This document shows, in pieces, positions 5,857 through 14,311 of a DNA stretch of 16,915 nucleotides. Within the stretch, counting starts at the first letter, position 1, and every line of letters begins with the position of its first letter. The notes beneath the pieces were generated by a model. That model saw only the letters and a list, made by a program, of their open reading frames with translations. It searched no databases and was not told the DNA's origin. The position numbers were made by a program, and so were the translations under genes. The stretch is from the NCBI GenBank assembly GCA_002430075.1, contig DJBN01000017.1, forward strand, positions 1 to 16,915, in the 5' to 3' direction. This stretch comes from Actinobacteria bacterium UBA5975 (GTDB lineage Bacteria > Actinomycetota > Actinomycetes > Nanopelagicales > Nanopelagicaceae).

Positions 5857-7137
5857 ATGTCCGATGCACACGATCTCTGGCCAGCGCCCTTTCGTGGTCG
5901 TGTACCGATACAGAGCAGTGCGAGAATTCCCGGATCCAAATCAGTAACAAATCGAGCTCTGATTCTGGCTTCTCAAGCAGCTTCTCCAACAATTCTTCAT
6001 CGTCCGCTAATTTCTCGCGACTCCGAATTGATGTTGCAAGGATTGCGCTCACTTGGAATTTCAATCACGCAGGCCGATGAAAGGTGGGTTGTAAATCCAG
6101 CCCCACTTCAAGGGCCTGCAGTAATTGATGTAGGAAATGCCGGAACCGTAATGCGTTTTCTTCCACCCCTAGCAGCCCTTGCTCACGGAGATATTTCATT
6201 TGATGGTGACCCTCGCTCCTATGAGCGACCACTTACGCCGGTTATCAAAGCTCTTGAAGAGTTGGGTATTGAGATAGACCACGGTGGCCGTTACAGCTTG
6301 CCGATGGTTATTAAGGCACACGGTGTAATACCAGGAGGCGCACTGACAATTGATGCAAGCGCATCAAGCCAATTCTTGTCGGCGCTACTTCTTATAGCGC
6401 CAAGTATGACAAATGGAATTACTGCACACCATCGTGGAGGTCCCCTTCCATCTATGCCACATATCGATATGACTGTGCAGATGCTCCGCGAATTTGGTGC
6501 AAATGTCCATGTTGATAAAAGCGCACAAAGTTGGAGAGTTGAGCCAGGTACCTTGCATGGATTAGATCTGAGAATTGAACCTGATTTATCAAATGCATCG
6601 CCCTTCTTATCTATTGCAATGGTCTGCGGTGGAAGTATCACTATTACAGATTGGCCCAAGCAGACAACCCAACCTGGTGATCAACTCCGCCAAATTTTTA
6701 CACAAATGGGCGCAGATGTGCAGTTCACTTCCGGTGGCCTTACTCTTACTGGCGGTGAATCAATTCATGGAATTGATATTGACCTCCATGATGTCGGAGA
6801 GTTGACTCCTTCTATTGCAGCCCTTGCTGCCCTTGCAGATTCACCATCCCACCTTCGCGGTATTGGCCATCTACGCCTTCATGAAACAGATCGCCTTGCA
6901 GCTCTTACTCGTGAAATTAATAGCCTGGGTGGTGCCGTTGTTGAAGAAGAGACAGCTCTTCACATCACTCCAGCCCCCCTTCACGGGGGCATCTTTCACA
7001 CCTACGAAGACCATCGGCTAGCAACGGCCGGGGCTGTTATTGGACTCGTTGTGCCTAATCTTCTTATCGAAAATGTAGCGACAACTCGCAAAACTCTGAC
7101 TGATTTTCCTGGTCTCTGGAATAGTTTGGCTATATGA
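5857..7137 (+). CDS. aroA: 3-phosphoshikimate 1-carboxyvinyltransferase (EPSP synthase)
   Basis: Sixth step of the shikimate pathway: joins phosphoenolpyruvate to shikimate-3-phosphate. The length of 426 residues is normal. Signatures in order: GSKSVTNRAL (26-35, substrate Lys and Arg), GNAGTVMRFLPP (93-104), DGDPRSYERPLTPV (117-129), SASSQFLSALLL (168-179), a GELTPS segment (314-319) where the E. coli enzyme has its catalytic Asp region, HLRLHETDRL (338-347), and YEDHRLATAGAVIGL (383-397). RFLPP in place of E. coli RPLAA and GELTP are both the actinobacterial pattern I remember, so they are not defects. The ATG at 5857 is supported by the -10 at 6 bases upstream. The stop overlaps the rsgA start as ATGA. 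It is the first gene of an aroA-rsgA-hisN-copA run. Confidence 0.96.
   Translation: MSDAHDLWPAPFRGRVPIQSSARIPGSKSVTNRALILASQAASPTILHRPLISRDSELMLQGLRSLGISITQADERWVVNPAPLQGPAVIDVGNAGTVMRFLPPLAALAHGDISFDGDPRSYERPLTPVIKALEELGIEIDHGGRYSLPMVIKAHGVIPGGALTIDASASSQFLSALLLIAPSMTNGITAHHRGGPLPSMPHIDMTVQMLREFGANVHVDKSAQSWRVEPGTLHGLDLRIEPDLSNASPFLSIAMVCGGSITITDWPKQTTQPGDQLRQIFTQMGADVQFTSGGLTLTGGESIHGIDIDLHDVGELTPSIAALAALADSPSHLRGIGHLRLHETDRLAALTREINSLGGAVVEEETALHITPAPLHGGIFHTYEDHRLATAGAVIGLVVPNLLIENVATTRKTLTDFPGLWNSLAI
7122..7127 (+). promoter_or_regulatory. -10 element of rsgA inside the end of aroA
   Basis: TAGTTT is followed by 6 bases and the rsgA ATG at 7134, entirely within aroA coding sequence. It could give a second, leaderless rsgA transcript in addition to read-through from aroA. 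Confidence 0.45.
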
Positions 7138-8144
7138 GTCCACGCGAATACGACGAAAGCGATGCCCGGATTCGCCCATCGCGCACAACACGTAGACGCA
7201 CTAAAGATCGGCCAGCACATGCTGATTCAATTACAGCATTTGTCACAACGGTAGATCGTGGACGCACAACATGCGTCACAGATGATGGCGTTGTTATTAC
7301 CGCTATGAAAGCGCGCGAGCTTGGTCCCAAGTCAGTTGTAGTTGGAGATCTCGTTGAGATAGTTGGCGATGTCACCGGCAGCGAAGGATCTCTTGCGCGA
7401 ATTGTTTCAGTCAATGAACGCACCAATTCTCTAAGTAGAACCGTCGATGACGCAGCCCGTGTTGAACGCACCATTGTTGCCAATATTGATCAACTTCTCA
7501 TTGTTGTGGCATCTGCTAACCCTGAACCACGAAGAGGTTTAATCGATCGATTTCTAGTTAGCGCATTTCACGAATCCATCAAACCCATTATTATCGTGAC
7601 CAAAGTAGATGTTTCACCGATTCCAGATTTTATCCAAGAATACAAAGCACTCGGCGTAGATATCATCTCAACCTCGTCTAAGGGCGCATCACGAAATACT
7701 GATATCGCATCACTGCTCGAAGTTCTGGATGAGAAAATCTCAGTGCTTGTTGGCCATTCTGGTGTTGGTAAATCAACGCTTATTAATGAACTGGTGCCCG
7801 ATGCTGAACGGCTAACAGGTGTCGTCAACGATGTCACAGGACGCGGGCGCCACACATCTTCTAGCGCAATAGCGCTACCGCTGATTAATGGTGGGTGGAT
7901 TATTGATACTCCAGGTATTCGCGCCTTTGGTCTTTCGCACTTAAATAAAGAACGGGTCATCGAATCTTTCCCTGATGTCTATCAGATCACCCAGACCTGC
8001 ATGCCTAACTGTTCTCACAATGAATCCGGCTGCGCGCTCAATCTGTGGATTGAATCTGATCTTGCACTTAAATCCGAGCGATTGATTAGAGTCACAAGTT
8101 TGCAATCGTTATTAGAAGTCAAGGCTACGGATGAGGAGCGTTAG
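7134..8144 (+). CDS. rsgA: small ribosomal subunit biogenesis GTPase RsgA
   Basis: A circularly permuted GTPase that works in late 30S subunit maturation. In 336 residues the permuted order is clear. A basic N-terminal tail and OB-fold (about 31-95) come first, then the G4-type TKVD (156-159), G1 P-loop GHSGVGKST (207-215), a G2 region near DVTGRGRHT (233-241), G3 DTPG (258-261), and a C-terminal zinc knuckle with Cys289, Cys293, His295 and Cys300. The knuckle spacing is C-x3-C-x-H-x4-C, one residue shorter after the His than the C-x-H-x5-C in E. coli as I recall it. It overlaps aroA by four bases. The gene stop TAG doubles as the start of the hisN -10 element. Confidence 0.94.
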   Translation: MSPREYDESDARIRPSRTTRRRTKDRPAHADSITAFVTTVDRGRTTCVTDDGVVITAMKARELGPKSVVVGDLVEIVGDVTGSEGSLARIVSVNERTNSLSRTVDDAARVERTIVANIDQLLIVVASANPEPRRGLIDRFLVSAFHESIKPIIIVTKVDVSPIPDFIQEYKALGVDIISTSSKGASRNTDIASLLEVLDEKISVLVGHSGVGKSTLINELVPDAERLTGVVNDVTGRGRHTSSSAIALPLINGGWIIDTPGIRAFGLSHLNKERVIESFPDVYQITQTCMPNCSHNESGCALNLWIESDLALKSERLIRVTSLQSLLEVKATDEER

Positions 8145-8147
8145 ACT
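8142..8147 (+). promoter_or_regulatory. -10 element of hisN, overlapping the rsgA stop codon
   Basis: TAGACT is followed by 6 bases and the hisN ATG at 8154. It is the same hexamer as at aroA, and its first three bases are the rsgA stop codon. Confidence 0.55.
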
Positions 8148-8153
8148 GGCTCT

Positions 8154-8957
8154 ATGAGTACACGCCGAGGTGAAGATCTCGCTCTGGCGCATCGTTTAGC
8201 CGATGCAGCCGATGCAATTACTCTTGCGCGCTATCAGGCGATTGATCTCAGCATTGCAACGAAACCAGATAACACCCCTGTAACAGATGCTGATAAATCA
8301 GCAGAAGATGCCATTCGTTCACTCTTGCGCGCTCATAAACCTGAAGATGGAATTGTGGGTGAAGAGTTTGGAACTGAAGGAATCGAGAAGCAGCGCTACT
8401 GGGTAATCGATCCTATCGATGGAACAAAGAATTTTCTCCGCGGAGTTCCTACCTGGGCAACGCTAATTGGACTTATTGAAAGATCAGAAGATGGAGCTGA
8501 GAAAGTTGTGGTTGGTGTTGTCAGCGCTCCTGCTCTCTTTCGTAGATGGTACGCATTTGAAGGAGGCGGGGCGTTTGTCATCGTCAACCACGAAGTTCCG
8601 AAGAGAATTAACGTCTCATCCGTTGCAAGGATTGAAGATGCATCTATTTCTCACTCTGATTTCATAGGCTGGGGTCAACGCCTGAAAGCATTTGAAACCT
8701 TACTCCGCCAGGCATGGCGCACACGAGCACACGGTGATTTTTGGTCTCATATGCTCGTTGCCGAAGGCGCCGTTGAGATAGCAGCTGAACCTTCTCTTGC
8801 TCTCTGGGATATGGCAGCTCTCGATATTATCGTTCGCGAAGCGGGTGGAAGATTTACAAACCTCGATGGAGTCGATGGTTCACTGGGTGGCAATGCTCTC
8901 TCAACGAATGCATCGATCCATGATTATGTGGTGCAAGCTCTGAAAGTAGATGGGTAG
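8154..8957 (+). CDS. hisN: histidinol-phosphatase, inositol-monophosphatase family
   Basis: A magnesium-dependent phosphatase of 267 residues. HisN-type members remove phosphate from L-histidinol phosphate in histidine synthesis. Metal-binding motifs are intact: GEEFG (69-73, with Glu70), WVIDPIDGTKNF (83-94, Asp86 and Asp89), and WDMAALD (218-224, Asp219). The combination GEEFGTEG..RYWVIDPIDGTKNF and the position directly after aroA-rsgA match the actinobacterial HisN arrangement I remember from Streptomyces. Other members of this superfamily (inositol-1-phosphatase, CysQ) share the same motifs, so the substrate rests on similarity and context. Six bases separate its stop from the copA start. 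A leaderless -10 overlaps the upstream stop. Confidence 0.85.
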   Translation: MSTRRGEDLALAHRLADAADAITLARYQAIDLSIATKPDNTPVTDADKSAEDAIRSLLRAHKPEDGIVGEEFGTEGIEKQRYWVIDPIDGTKNFLRGVPTWATLIGLIERSEDGAEKVVVGVVSAPALFRRWYAFEGGGAFVIVNHEVPKRINVSSVARIEDASISHSDFIGWGQRLKAFETLLRQAWRTRAHGDFWSHMLVAEGAVEIAAEPSLALWDMAALDIIVREAGGRFTNLDGVDGSLGGNALSTNASIHDYVVQALKVDG

Positions 8958-8963
8958 GAATCC

Positions 8964-11291
8964 ATGGAAGATTTTCAGATTGATCTTCAAAAACATCGTC
9001 AAGTAGATAGCTCACCTGAAGATTATTCACCATCTAAATCATCTTCCCTGCTGACTCAAACCTTTGCAGTCACGGGAATGACCTGCTCTGCCTGTGTTAA
9101 TAGTATTGAACGAACTCTTAATGAAATACCCGGCGTTTCAGCTTCAGTAAATTTTGCATCTGAAACAGTGCATATCTTGGCAGCGGCCGACCTTTCGCCT
9201 GAGCTAGTTATTAAGAAGATTAAAGGAGCGGGTTATGGGGCAACGTTACTAACCGATCAGGCTGACCCTGCGCTCCATCGCAAAGGCGCAGCACAGGCCA
9301 TTATCTTCGCAACAATTTTTGCTCTTCCTGCAATAGCTATCTCTATGGTGATGAGCTGGCATCAACCCATCAATGATTGGTTGATTTCAATATTTGGCGC
9401 CTATGGGATTTCACAACCACCACACGCAGACCATCTCTTTACTTCGTGGCTCGTTCTTGCAATTACGGCGCCACTTATATTCATCATCGCTTTTCCAATT
9501 CACCGAGCGGCAATCAGAAATATTGCCCACCCAACGATGGATACTCTTGTATCTCTTGGTTCGCTGAGCGCATATGGCTGGTCGATTTATGCCACCTATA
9601 CAAATCAAGGTGATGTTTATACCGAAGTCGCAGCTGGGGTTCTGCTCTTTGTCATCCTTGGTCGTTACCTTGAATCTCGTGCAAAAAAGAGCGCAAGTAG
9701 CGCACTCGCCACGCTCTTAGCTCTCGGTGAGAAAGAGGTATCCGTTCTTCGCAACGGGATAGAAGCATTGATTCCAGTTTCGCACCTACTGGTGGGAGAT
9801 GAATTCATTGTTAAACCCGGTGCACGTATTGCAACTGATGGTCTTGTTATCTCAGGTAATAGCTCCGTCGATAACTCACTAATCACTGGTGAATCTACTC
9901 CTATTGAAACTTCTCCAGGTATGAGCGTTATTGGATCTGCGCTCAATAAAAATGGACGTATTATTGTTCGTGCAACGCGAGTAGGAAGTGATACAGAACT
10001 TGCTCGTATCACAGCGATGGTTGTGACAGCGCAAGGGACAAAAGCTCCAATCCAAGCGATGGCCGATAAAATTGCCTCAATCTTTGTCCCCATTGTCACC
10101 GTTCTTGCAATTGCAACCTTTGAAGGTTGGTACTACTTCGGCGATAAATCACTCACCTACTCAATTTCTACCGCTATTACGGTCCTTGTTATCGCATGTC
10201 CTTGTGCGCTCGGCCTTGCAACGCCCGTTGCCTTGCTGGTCGCATCAGGTCGAGGGGCTCTTCGCGGCATTGTTATTCGCCATCCACGAGTCCTTGAAGC
10301 TTCACGTCAAATCGACGTTGTAGTTCTTGATAAGACCGGAACGCTGACAGATGGCGCGATGAAAGTTCAACATGTATCAATTCCATCGTCGGCACATAAA
10401 ACCCTTGGTGCCTCATTTGCACCGTTAATGACTGAGAAGAATGTGCTCTCATCTGCCTTAGCCCTTGAAAGTCAGAGCGATCATCCCGTAGCTCACGCAA
10501 TTGCCGCGTACTGTCTTTCGCGCAATACAGAACAACTGCCCGTTGCTGACTTTACACAAACTCCCGGTATCGGAGTAGCCGGACGAGTAAATATTGGCAA
10601 TAAGTCACCGGTAGTCATTATTGGTTCTCCCACATCAGTAGCACATAGCACTATTGCATTTGATGCAGAAATTCTTCACGCAATTACTGAGGCAGAGGCG
10701 CAATCTTATGCAGTTGCGGTCTTGGCGTGGGATGGCGTTGCCGTTGCAATTTTTGCAACTGGCGATGTGATCAAGGCAGATGCCGCAGAAACAATCACAG
10801 AACTGCAGGCCCGCGGAATTCAAACATGGCTTGTCACTGGAGATAATTCAGAGAGCGCAGCAAAGGTCGGAGCTCTCGTTGGCATCTCGACCGAGCGGAT
10901 CATTGCATCTGCACGTCCTGAAGATAAGTTGGCGAAGATAACGGCCCTTCAAGCAGAAGGTCACCATGTTTTGATGGTTGGCGACGGCGTTAATGACGCT
11001 GCAGCTCTTGCGAAAGCTGATCTGAGTATTGCAATGGGAACAGGTACAGATACTGCAATCTCGACTGCAGATATCACTTTGATGCGCCCTGAGCTGATGA
11101 GCATTATTGATTCGCTCAATCTTTCACGAAAGACGTTGAAAACTATTCGCGTAAACCTTGGGTGGGCCTTTGCCTATAACGCTATCGGTCTACCGATTGC
11201 AGCGATGGGCTTGATGTCACCAATCTATGCCGCAGCCGCTATGGCGCTGAGTAGTCTCTTCGTTGTGACCAACTCGCTCCGGATTAGATGA
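8964..11291 (+). CDS. copA: copper-exporting P1B-type ATPase
   Basis: A membrane pump of 775 residues that expels Cu(I) using ATP. Order of parts: about 30 polar residues; one heavy-metal-associated domain with GMTCSAC (Cys41, Cys44); membrane helices near 109-132, 156-183, 191-212 and 217-240; actuator motif TGES (308-311); a helix pair with the translocation motif CPC (412-414); phosphorylation site DKTGTLT (Asp456); the P1B His-Pro at 507-508; and hinge GDGVNDAA (673-680). The last two helices contain FAYNAIG and AMALSSL, the Tyr-Asn and Met-x-x-Ser-Ser positions typical of Cu(I) pumps, which argues against zinc or cadmium. AGGA sits four bases before the ATG as a ribosome site. No CopZ or CsoR gene is beside it, so copper regulation is not visible here. 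It ends the plus-strand run, at a terminator. Confidence 0.95.
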   Translation: MEDFQIDLQKHRQVDSSPEDYSPSKSSSLLTQTFAVTGMTCSACVNSIERTLNEIPGVSASVNFASETVHILAAADLSPELVIKKIKGAGYGATLLTDQADPALHRKGAAQAIIFATIFALPAIAISMVMSWHQPINDWLISIFGAYGISQPPHADHLFTSWLVLAITAPLIFIIAFPIHRAAIRNIAHPTMDTLVSLGSLSAYGWSIYATYTNQGDVYTEVAAGVLLFVILGRYLESRAKKSASSALATLLALGEKEVSVLRNGIEALIPVSHLLVGDEFIVKPGARIATDGLVISGNSSVDNSLITGESTPIETSPGMSVIGSALNKNGRIIVRATRVGSDTELARITAMVVTAQGTKAPIQAMADKIASIFVPIVTVLAIATFEGWYYFGDKSLTYSISTAITVLVIACPCALGLATPVALLVASGRGALRGIVIRHPRVLEASRQIDVVVLDKTGTLTDGAMKVQHVSIPSSAHKTLGASFAPLMTEKNVLSSALALESQSDHPVAHAIAAYCLSRNTEQLPVADFTQTPGIGVAGRVNIGNKSPVVIIGSPTSVAHSTIAFDAEILHAITEAEAQSYAVAVLAWDGVAVAIFATGDVIKADAAETITELQARGIQTWLVTGDNSESAAKVGALVGISTERIIASARPEDKLAKITALQAEGHHVLMVGDGVNDAAALAKADLSIAMGTGTDTAISTADITLMRPELMSIIDSLNLSRKTLKTIRVNLGWAFAYNAIGLPIAAMGLMSPIYAAAAMALSSLFVVTNSLRIR

Positions 11292-11322
11292 CTCTGATCA
11301 GAGTAAAGTCTGTTGAAATGAG

Positions 11323-11348
11323 AAAAGGCGCTGATATCAGCGCCTTTT
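11323..11348. terminator. bidirectional rho-independent terminator
   Basis: GGCGCTGATATCAGCGCC (11327-11344) is a perfect palindrome flanked by AAAA on the left and TTTT(T) on the right. It therefore reads as a GC-rich stem with a T-run in both directions. It would end copA transcription on the plus strand and tRNA-fMet/UPF0182 transcription on the minus strand. Confidence 0.9.
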
Positions 11349-11366
11349 TCACGTACCTACCTTGAT

Positions 11367-11443
<77 letters not shown>

Positions 11444-11456
11444 TCGGATTGAGGCA

Positions 11457-11486
11457 AGTGTATTGCGCAGCAGCGCCTTCCACCAA
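11457..11486 (-). promoter_or_regulatory. candidate promoter of tRNA-fMet
   Basis: On the minus strand, TTGGTG (plus 11481-11486) and TACACT (plus 11457-11462) are separated by 18 bases, and TACACT lies 13 bases before the tRNA 5' end. Read-through from UPF0182 is the alternative source of transcription. Confidence 0.45.
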
Positions 11487-11506
11487 ATCGCTTACTGAAG
11501 AAGCTA

Positions 11507-14311
11507 CTACTTGCGGGCTTGTGCTGCCACAGCTGCAGCAATTGCTGCCTTGAGTCGATCTTGTGCTCGACCGTACGCAGCGAAATCTCCCTTTGCAAGT
11601 GCAGCTTGTCCATCGGCAATAGCTTGCTTTGCATTTGCAAGTGCGCCTGCAAGATCTGCAGAGCTATTGGAAGTTGTTGTCGCAGCCGATGATGAATTTG
11701 TTCCTGAATTTCCACCGAAGACTTGATCCAGTGCACCCTTAAGTGAATTATCAAATCCAATGACATCACCGAAGGAGACTAGGACTTTCTGAAGCAATGG
11801 ATATGCAGATGCATTACCTGTTGCACGTACATAGACAGGTTGTACATAAAGAAGTCCATTTCCGACAGGAAGTGTCAGAAGGCTTGCAAGTACAACATCT
11901 GATCCGCCTTGTCGTAACAACGAAAGCGCATTGGCAACATCAGGTTTTGCTTCAAAGTTTGAAGCTACCTGCGAAGGGCCTGCGATATTTGTGCTTCGTG
12001 GAAGTTGGAGCACCGTGATCTTTCCGTAATCAGGACCTGCAGTTGAATTAACTGCAGCAAATGCTGAAAGGTTCTCACGTCCGCCTCGTGGTACAAATGG
12101 TGTTGTCAGTGAGAATGTAGGACTTGTTGATCCTGGCATTTCCAGTGTCATGTAATACGGAGGTTGAGCGCCCGCATTTGCTCCGAAGGTAGATGGGTCT
12201 CGTGGCACGCGCCAGAAATCTTGTCCACCGTAGAATGCCGCTGCGCTCTGTACGTGATATGAGCTTAAAATATCGCGTTGTACGCGGAACATATCCTCTG
12301 GATAGCGGATATGGTCAAGAAGGTCAGCGCTAATGGTGCTCTTAGCTTTGACTGTATTAGGGAAAGCCTTCATCCATGTCTTAAGAACTGGATCTTTCTC
12401 ATCCCATTGATACAAGGTAACTGTTCCGTCGTATGCATCCACTGTGGCTTTAACAGAGTTACGGATGTAATTAACAGCTCTATTTGATTGGGCGGTGATC
12501 GATGTGGAATTCGCAGTCAGCGCATCATTGGTTGCCTCTGATAGTGAAGTCGATTGCGAATATGGGTAACCAGCGCTGGTTGTATAACCATCGATAATCC
12601 AGGTGATTTTACCGTCAACAACTGCTGGGTATGGATCTCCATCAAGTGTGAGCCATGGTGCAACTTTTGCAACACGCTCACGAGGTGAGCGATTGTAGAG
12701 AATCTTGGAATCTGCATTAATGAGGTTAGAGAGAAGAATTCTCTGCTCTCCATATTTAATTGCAAAGATCAACTTATTGATTGTGTTACCAACTGGAACT
12801 CCACCACTTCCTGTATAAGTGTAATTCTTCTGTCCATTAGCAGATGTGTCATCCGGGTAATCGAACTCAACGGGCGAATCAGTCTTTACGCCACCAATAA
12901 TTGAGTAGTCGGGAACGTTCTCCCCGAAATAGACGCGAGGTTCAAAATCGCCAAGCCCTTCAGTTGGTGGAAGATCTCCAACCAAGAAGTTTGGCTTTCC
13001 ATCTGCATCTACCGTATTTCCATAAGCTGCTACGAACCCAAATCCGTGGGTATAGACCAAGTGATCGTTAATCCAGTTACGGCTTGGGTTTCCATCAATA
13101 TTTAATTCACGCACCGCTACAACAGCATCGCGAGAAACACCGTTTACTGTGTATCGATCGATATCCAAAGACTCTGGAAATGCGTAATAAGGCTTAATCT
13201 GCTGAAGCTGGCGGAAAGTTGCTGAAAGAACATTGGGATCCATGAGGCGGATATTTGCAATAGTTGCTGCATCTTTTGCGAGCTGACCTGCACTTGTTGA
13301 AATAGTTGCATTGTAATCCTGCATGACAACCCCATTGAGGTCGTATGCGGCGCGGGTAGCGTCGATATTGCGCTGAATATATGGAGCTTCCTTCGATGAT
13401 TCAGATGGCTTTACCTGGAACTGCTGAATTGCACCTGGGTAGATCCCAGCAATCAAAACTGAAGAGACGACAAGTAGAGCGCTACCTGCAGCTGGAAGTA
13501 ACCACGAACGACGAACGATATTTGCGAAGAAGAGAACGGCACATACAACTGCGATGGCAGACAAAATCGCTTTTGCAGGCAGAGTTGCATTGACATCTGT
13601 GTAGGTAAGGCCAGTAATCAATTTGCTCTCTTTGAGAGCCAGTGCATAACGATCAAACCAATACGCAACTGCCTTAAAGAGAACGATAAATCCAAGAAGA
13701 ATAGAAATTTGAACGCGCGCAGCAACTGTTGTGCGATCTACCTCAACTGTGGTCCGAATTCCACCATACATGTAATGTACAAATGCACTTGCAAGGGCTG
13801 CGAGCACCAGTGTTGAAATTGCCCACCCAATTAGGGACTGCCATAAAGGAAGGCGGAAGGCGAAGAATGAAATATCCATTCCAAATTGTGGGTCTGTTAC
13901 TCCAAATTCTGTGGAGTTATTGAAGAGAAGCCATTCTCGCCAGAAGACCATCCCTGATGATCCGGCAAAGTATGCGAGAGTCAAAACAATTCCAAGGAAA
14001 ACCCAGCGACGAATTGGTTCGATTTGTGCGCGAAGTCTTTCTAGGCCACTAATTTCGATGCTCATTGGTACATAGAGCGGGCGACGCTTATAGGCAATGT
14101 AAATATTGAGCGAAATGATGAGAGATGTGAGAAGTCCAACGATGAGGAAGAGTTGAATCTTTGTCACAAGGACAGTAGTCCAGACACTGGTGGCATCAAC
14201 TGATTGGAACCAGAGCCAATCAACGTAATAACCGCTGAAATAAAGTAGGAGCGCTCCTAGCGCGACCAGTATTCCTGCGGTAATTGCGAGAGGGCTACGA
14301 TTTCTATTCAT
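11507..14311 (-). CDS. UPF0182 family integral membrane protein
   Basis: A large membrane protein of 934 residues in a family of unknown function found widely in actinobacteria and cyanobacteria. The N-terminal third holds about seven hydrophobic helices (roughly 8-29, 50-73, 103-123, 156-181, 200-217, 245-265, 268-291). A long, probably extracytoplasmic region follows, with the family phrases PYIQRNIDATRAAYDL, LVYTHGFGFVAAYGN, PRVYFGE, FAIKYGEQRILLS and YGGQDFWRVPRDP. A low-complexity Ser/Thr-rich linker (about residues 860-885) leads to an Ala-rich C-terminal helix. The start overlaps the S16 protease stop (ATGA), and TAGCCT, 6 bases upstream, is also consistent with a leaderless internal promoter. 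I assign no activity. The gene order with the S16 protease and DUF2342 matches the mycobacterial Rv3193c-Rv3195 region as I recall it. Confidence 0.93.
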   Translation of the reverse strand: MNRNRSPLAITAGILVALGALLLYFSGYYVDWLWFQSVDATSVWTTVLVTKIQLFLIVGLLTSLIISLNIYIAYKRRPLYVPMSIEISGLERLRAQIEPIRRWVFLGIVLTLAYFAGSSGMVFWREWLLFNNSTEFGVTDPQFGMDISFFAFRLPLWQSLIGWAISTLVLAALASAFVHYMYGGIRTTVEVDRTTVAARVQISILLGFIVLFKAVAYWFDRYALALKESKLITGLTYTDVNATLPAKAILSAIAVVCAVLFFANIVRRSWLLPAAGSALLVVSSVLIAGIYPGAIQQFQVKPSESSKEAPYIQRNIDATRAAYDLNGVVMQDYNATISTSAGQLAKDAATIANIRLMDPNVLSATFRQLQQIKPYYAFPESLDIDRYTVNGVSRDAVVAVRELNIDGNPSRNWINDHLVYTHGFGFVAAYGNTVDADGKPNFLVGDLPPTEGLGDFEPRVYFGENVPDYSIIGGVKTDSPVEFDYPDDTSANGQKNYTYTGSGGVPVGNTINKLIFAIKYGEQRILLSNLINADSKILYNRSPRERVAKVAPWLTLDGDPYPAVVDGKITWIIDGYTTSAGYPYSQSTSLSEATNDALTANSTSITAQSNRAVNYIRNSVKATVDAYDGTVTLYQWDEKDPVLKTWMKAFPNTVKAKSTISADLLDHIRYPEDMFRVQRDILSSYHVQSAAAFYGGQDFWRVPRDPSTFGANAGAQPPYYMTLEMPGSTSPTFSLTTPFVPRGGRENLSAFAAVNSTAGPDYGKITVLQLPRSTNIAGPSQVASNFEAKPDVANALSLLRQGGSDVVLASLLTLPVGNGLLYVQPVYVRATGNASAYPLLQKVLVSFGDVIGFDNSLKGALDQVFGGNSGTNSSSAATTTSNSSADLAGALANAKQAIADGQAALAKGDFAAYGRAQDRLKAAIAAAVAAQARK

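Noticed and set aside
5815..5871. Longer SRAP protein starting at 5871
   Set aside because: The catalytic Cys must be residue 2; only the start at 5814 gives MCGRY, and it has a correctly spaced -10.
9665..10099. Antisense open frame of 144 codons within copA, and similar ones in aroA, rsgA and DUF2342
   Set aside because: They have no family features and no start signals, and lie wholly inside well-supported genes.
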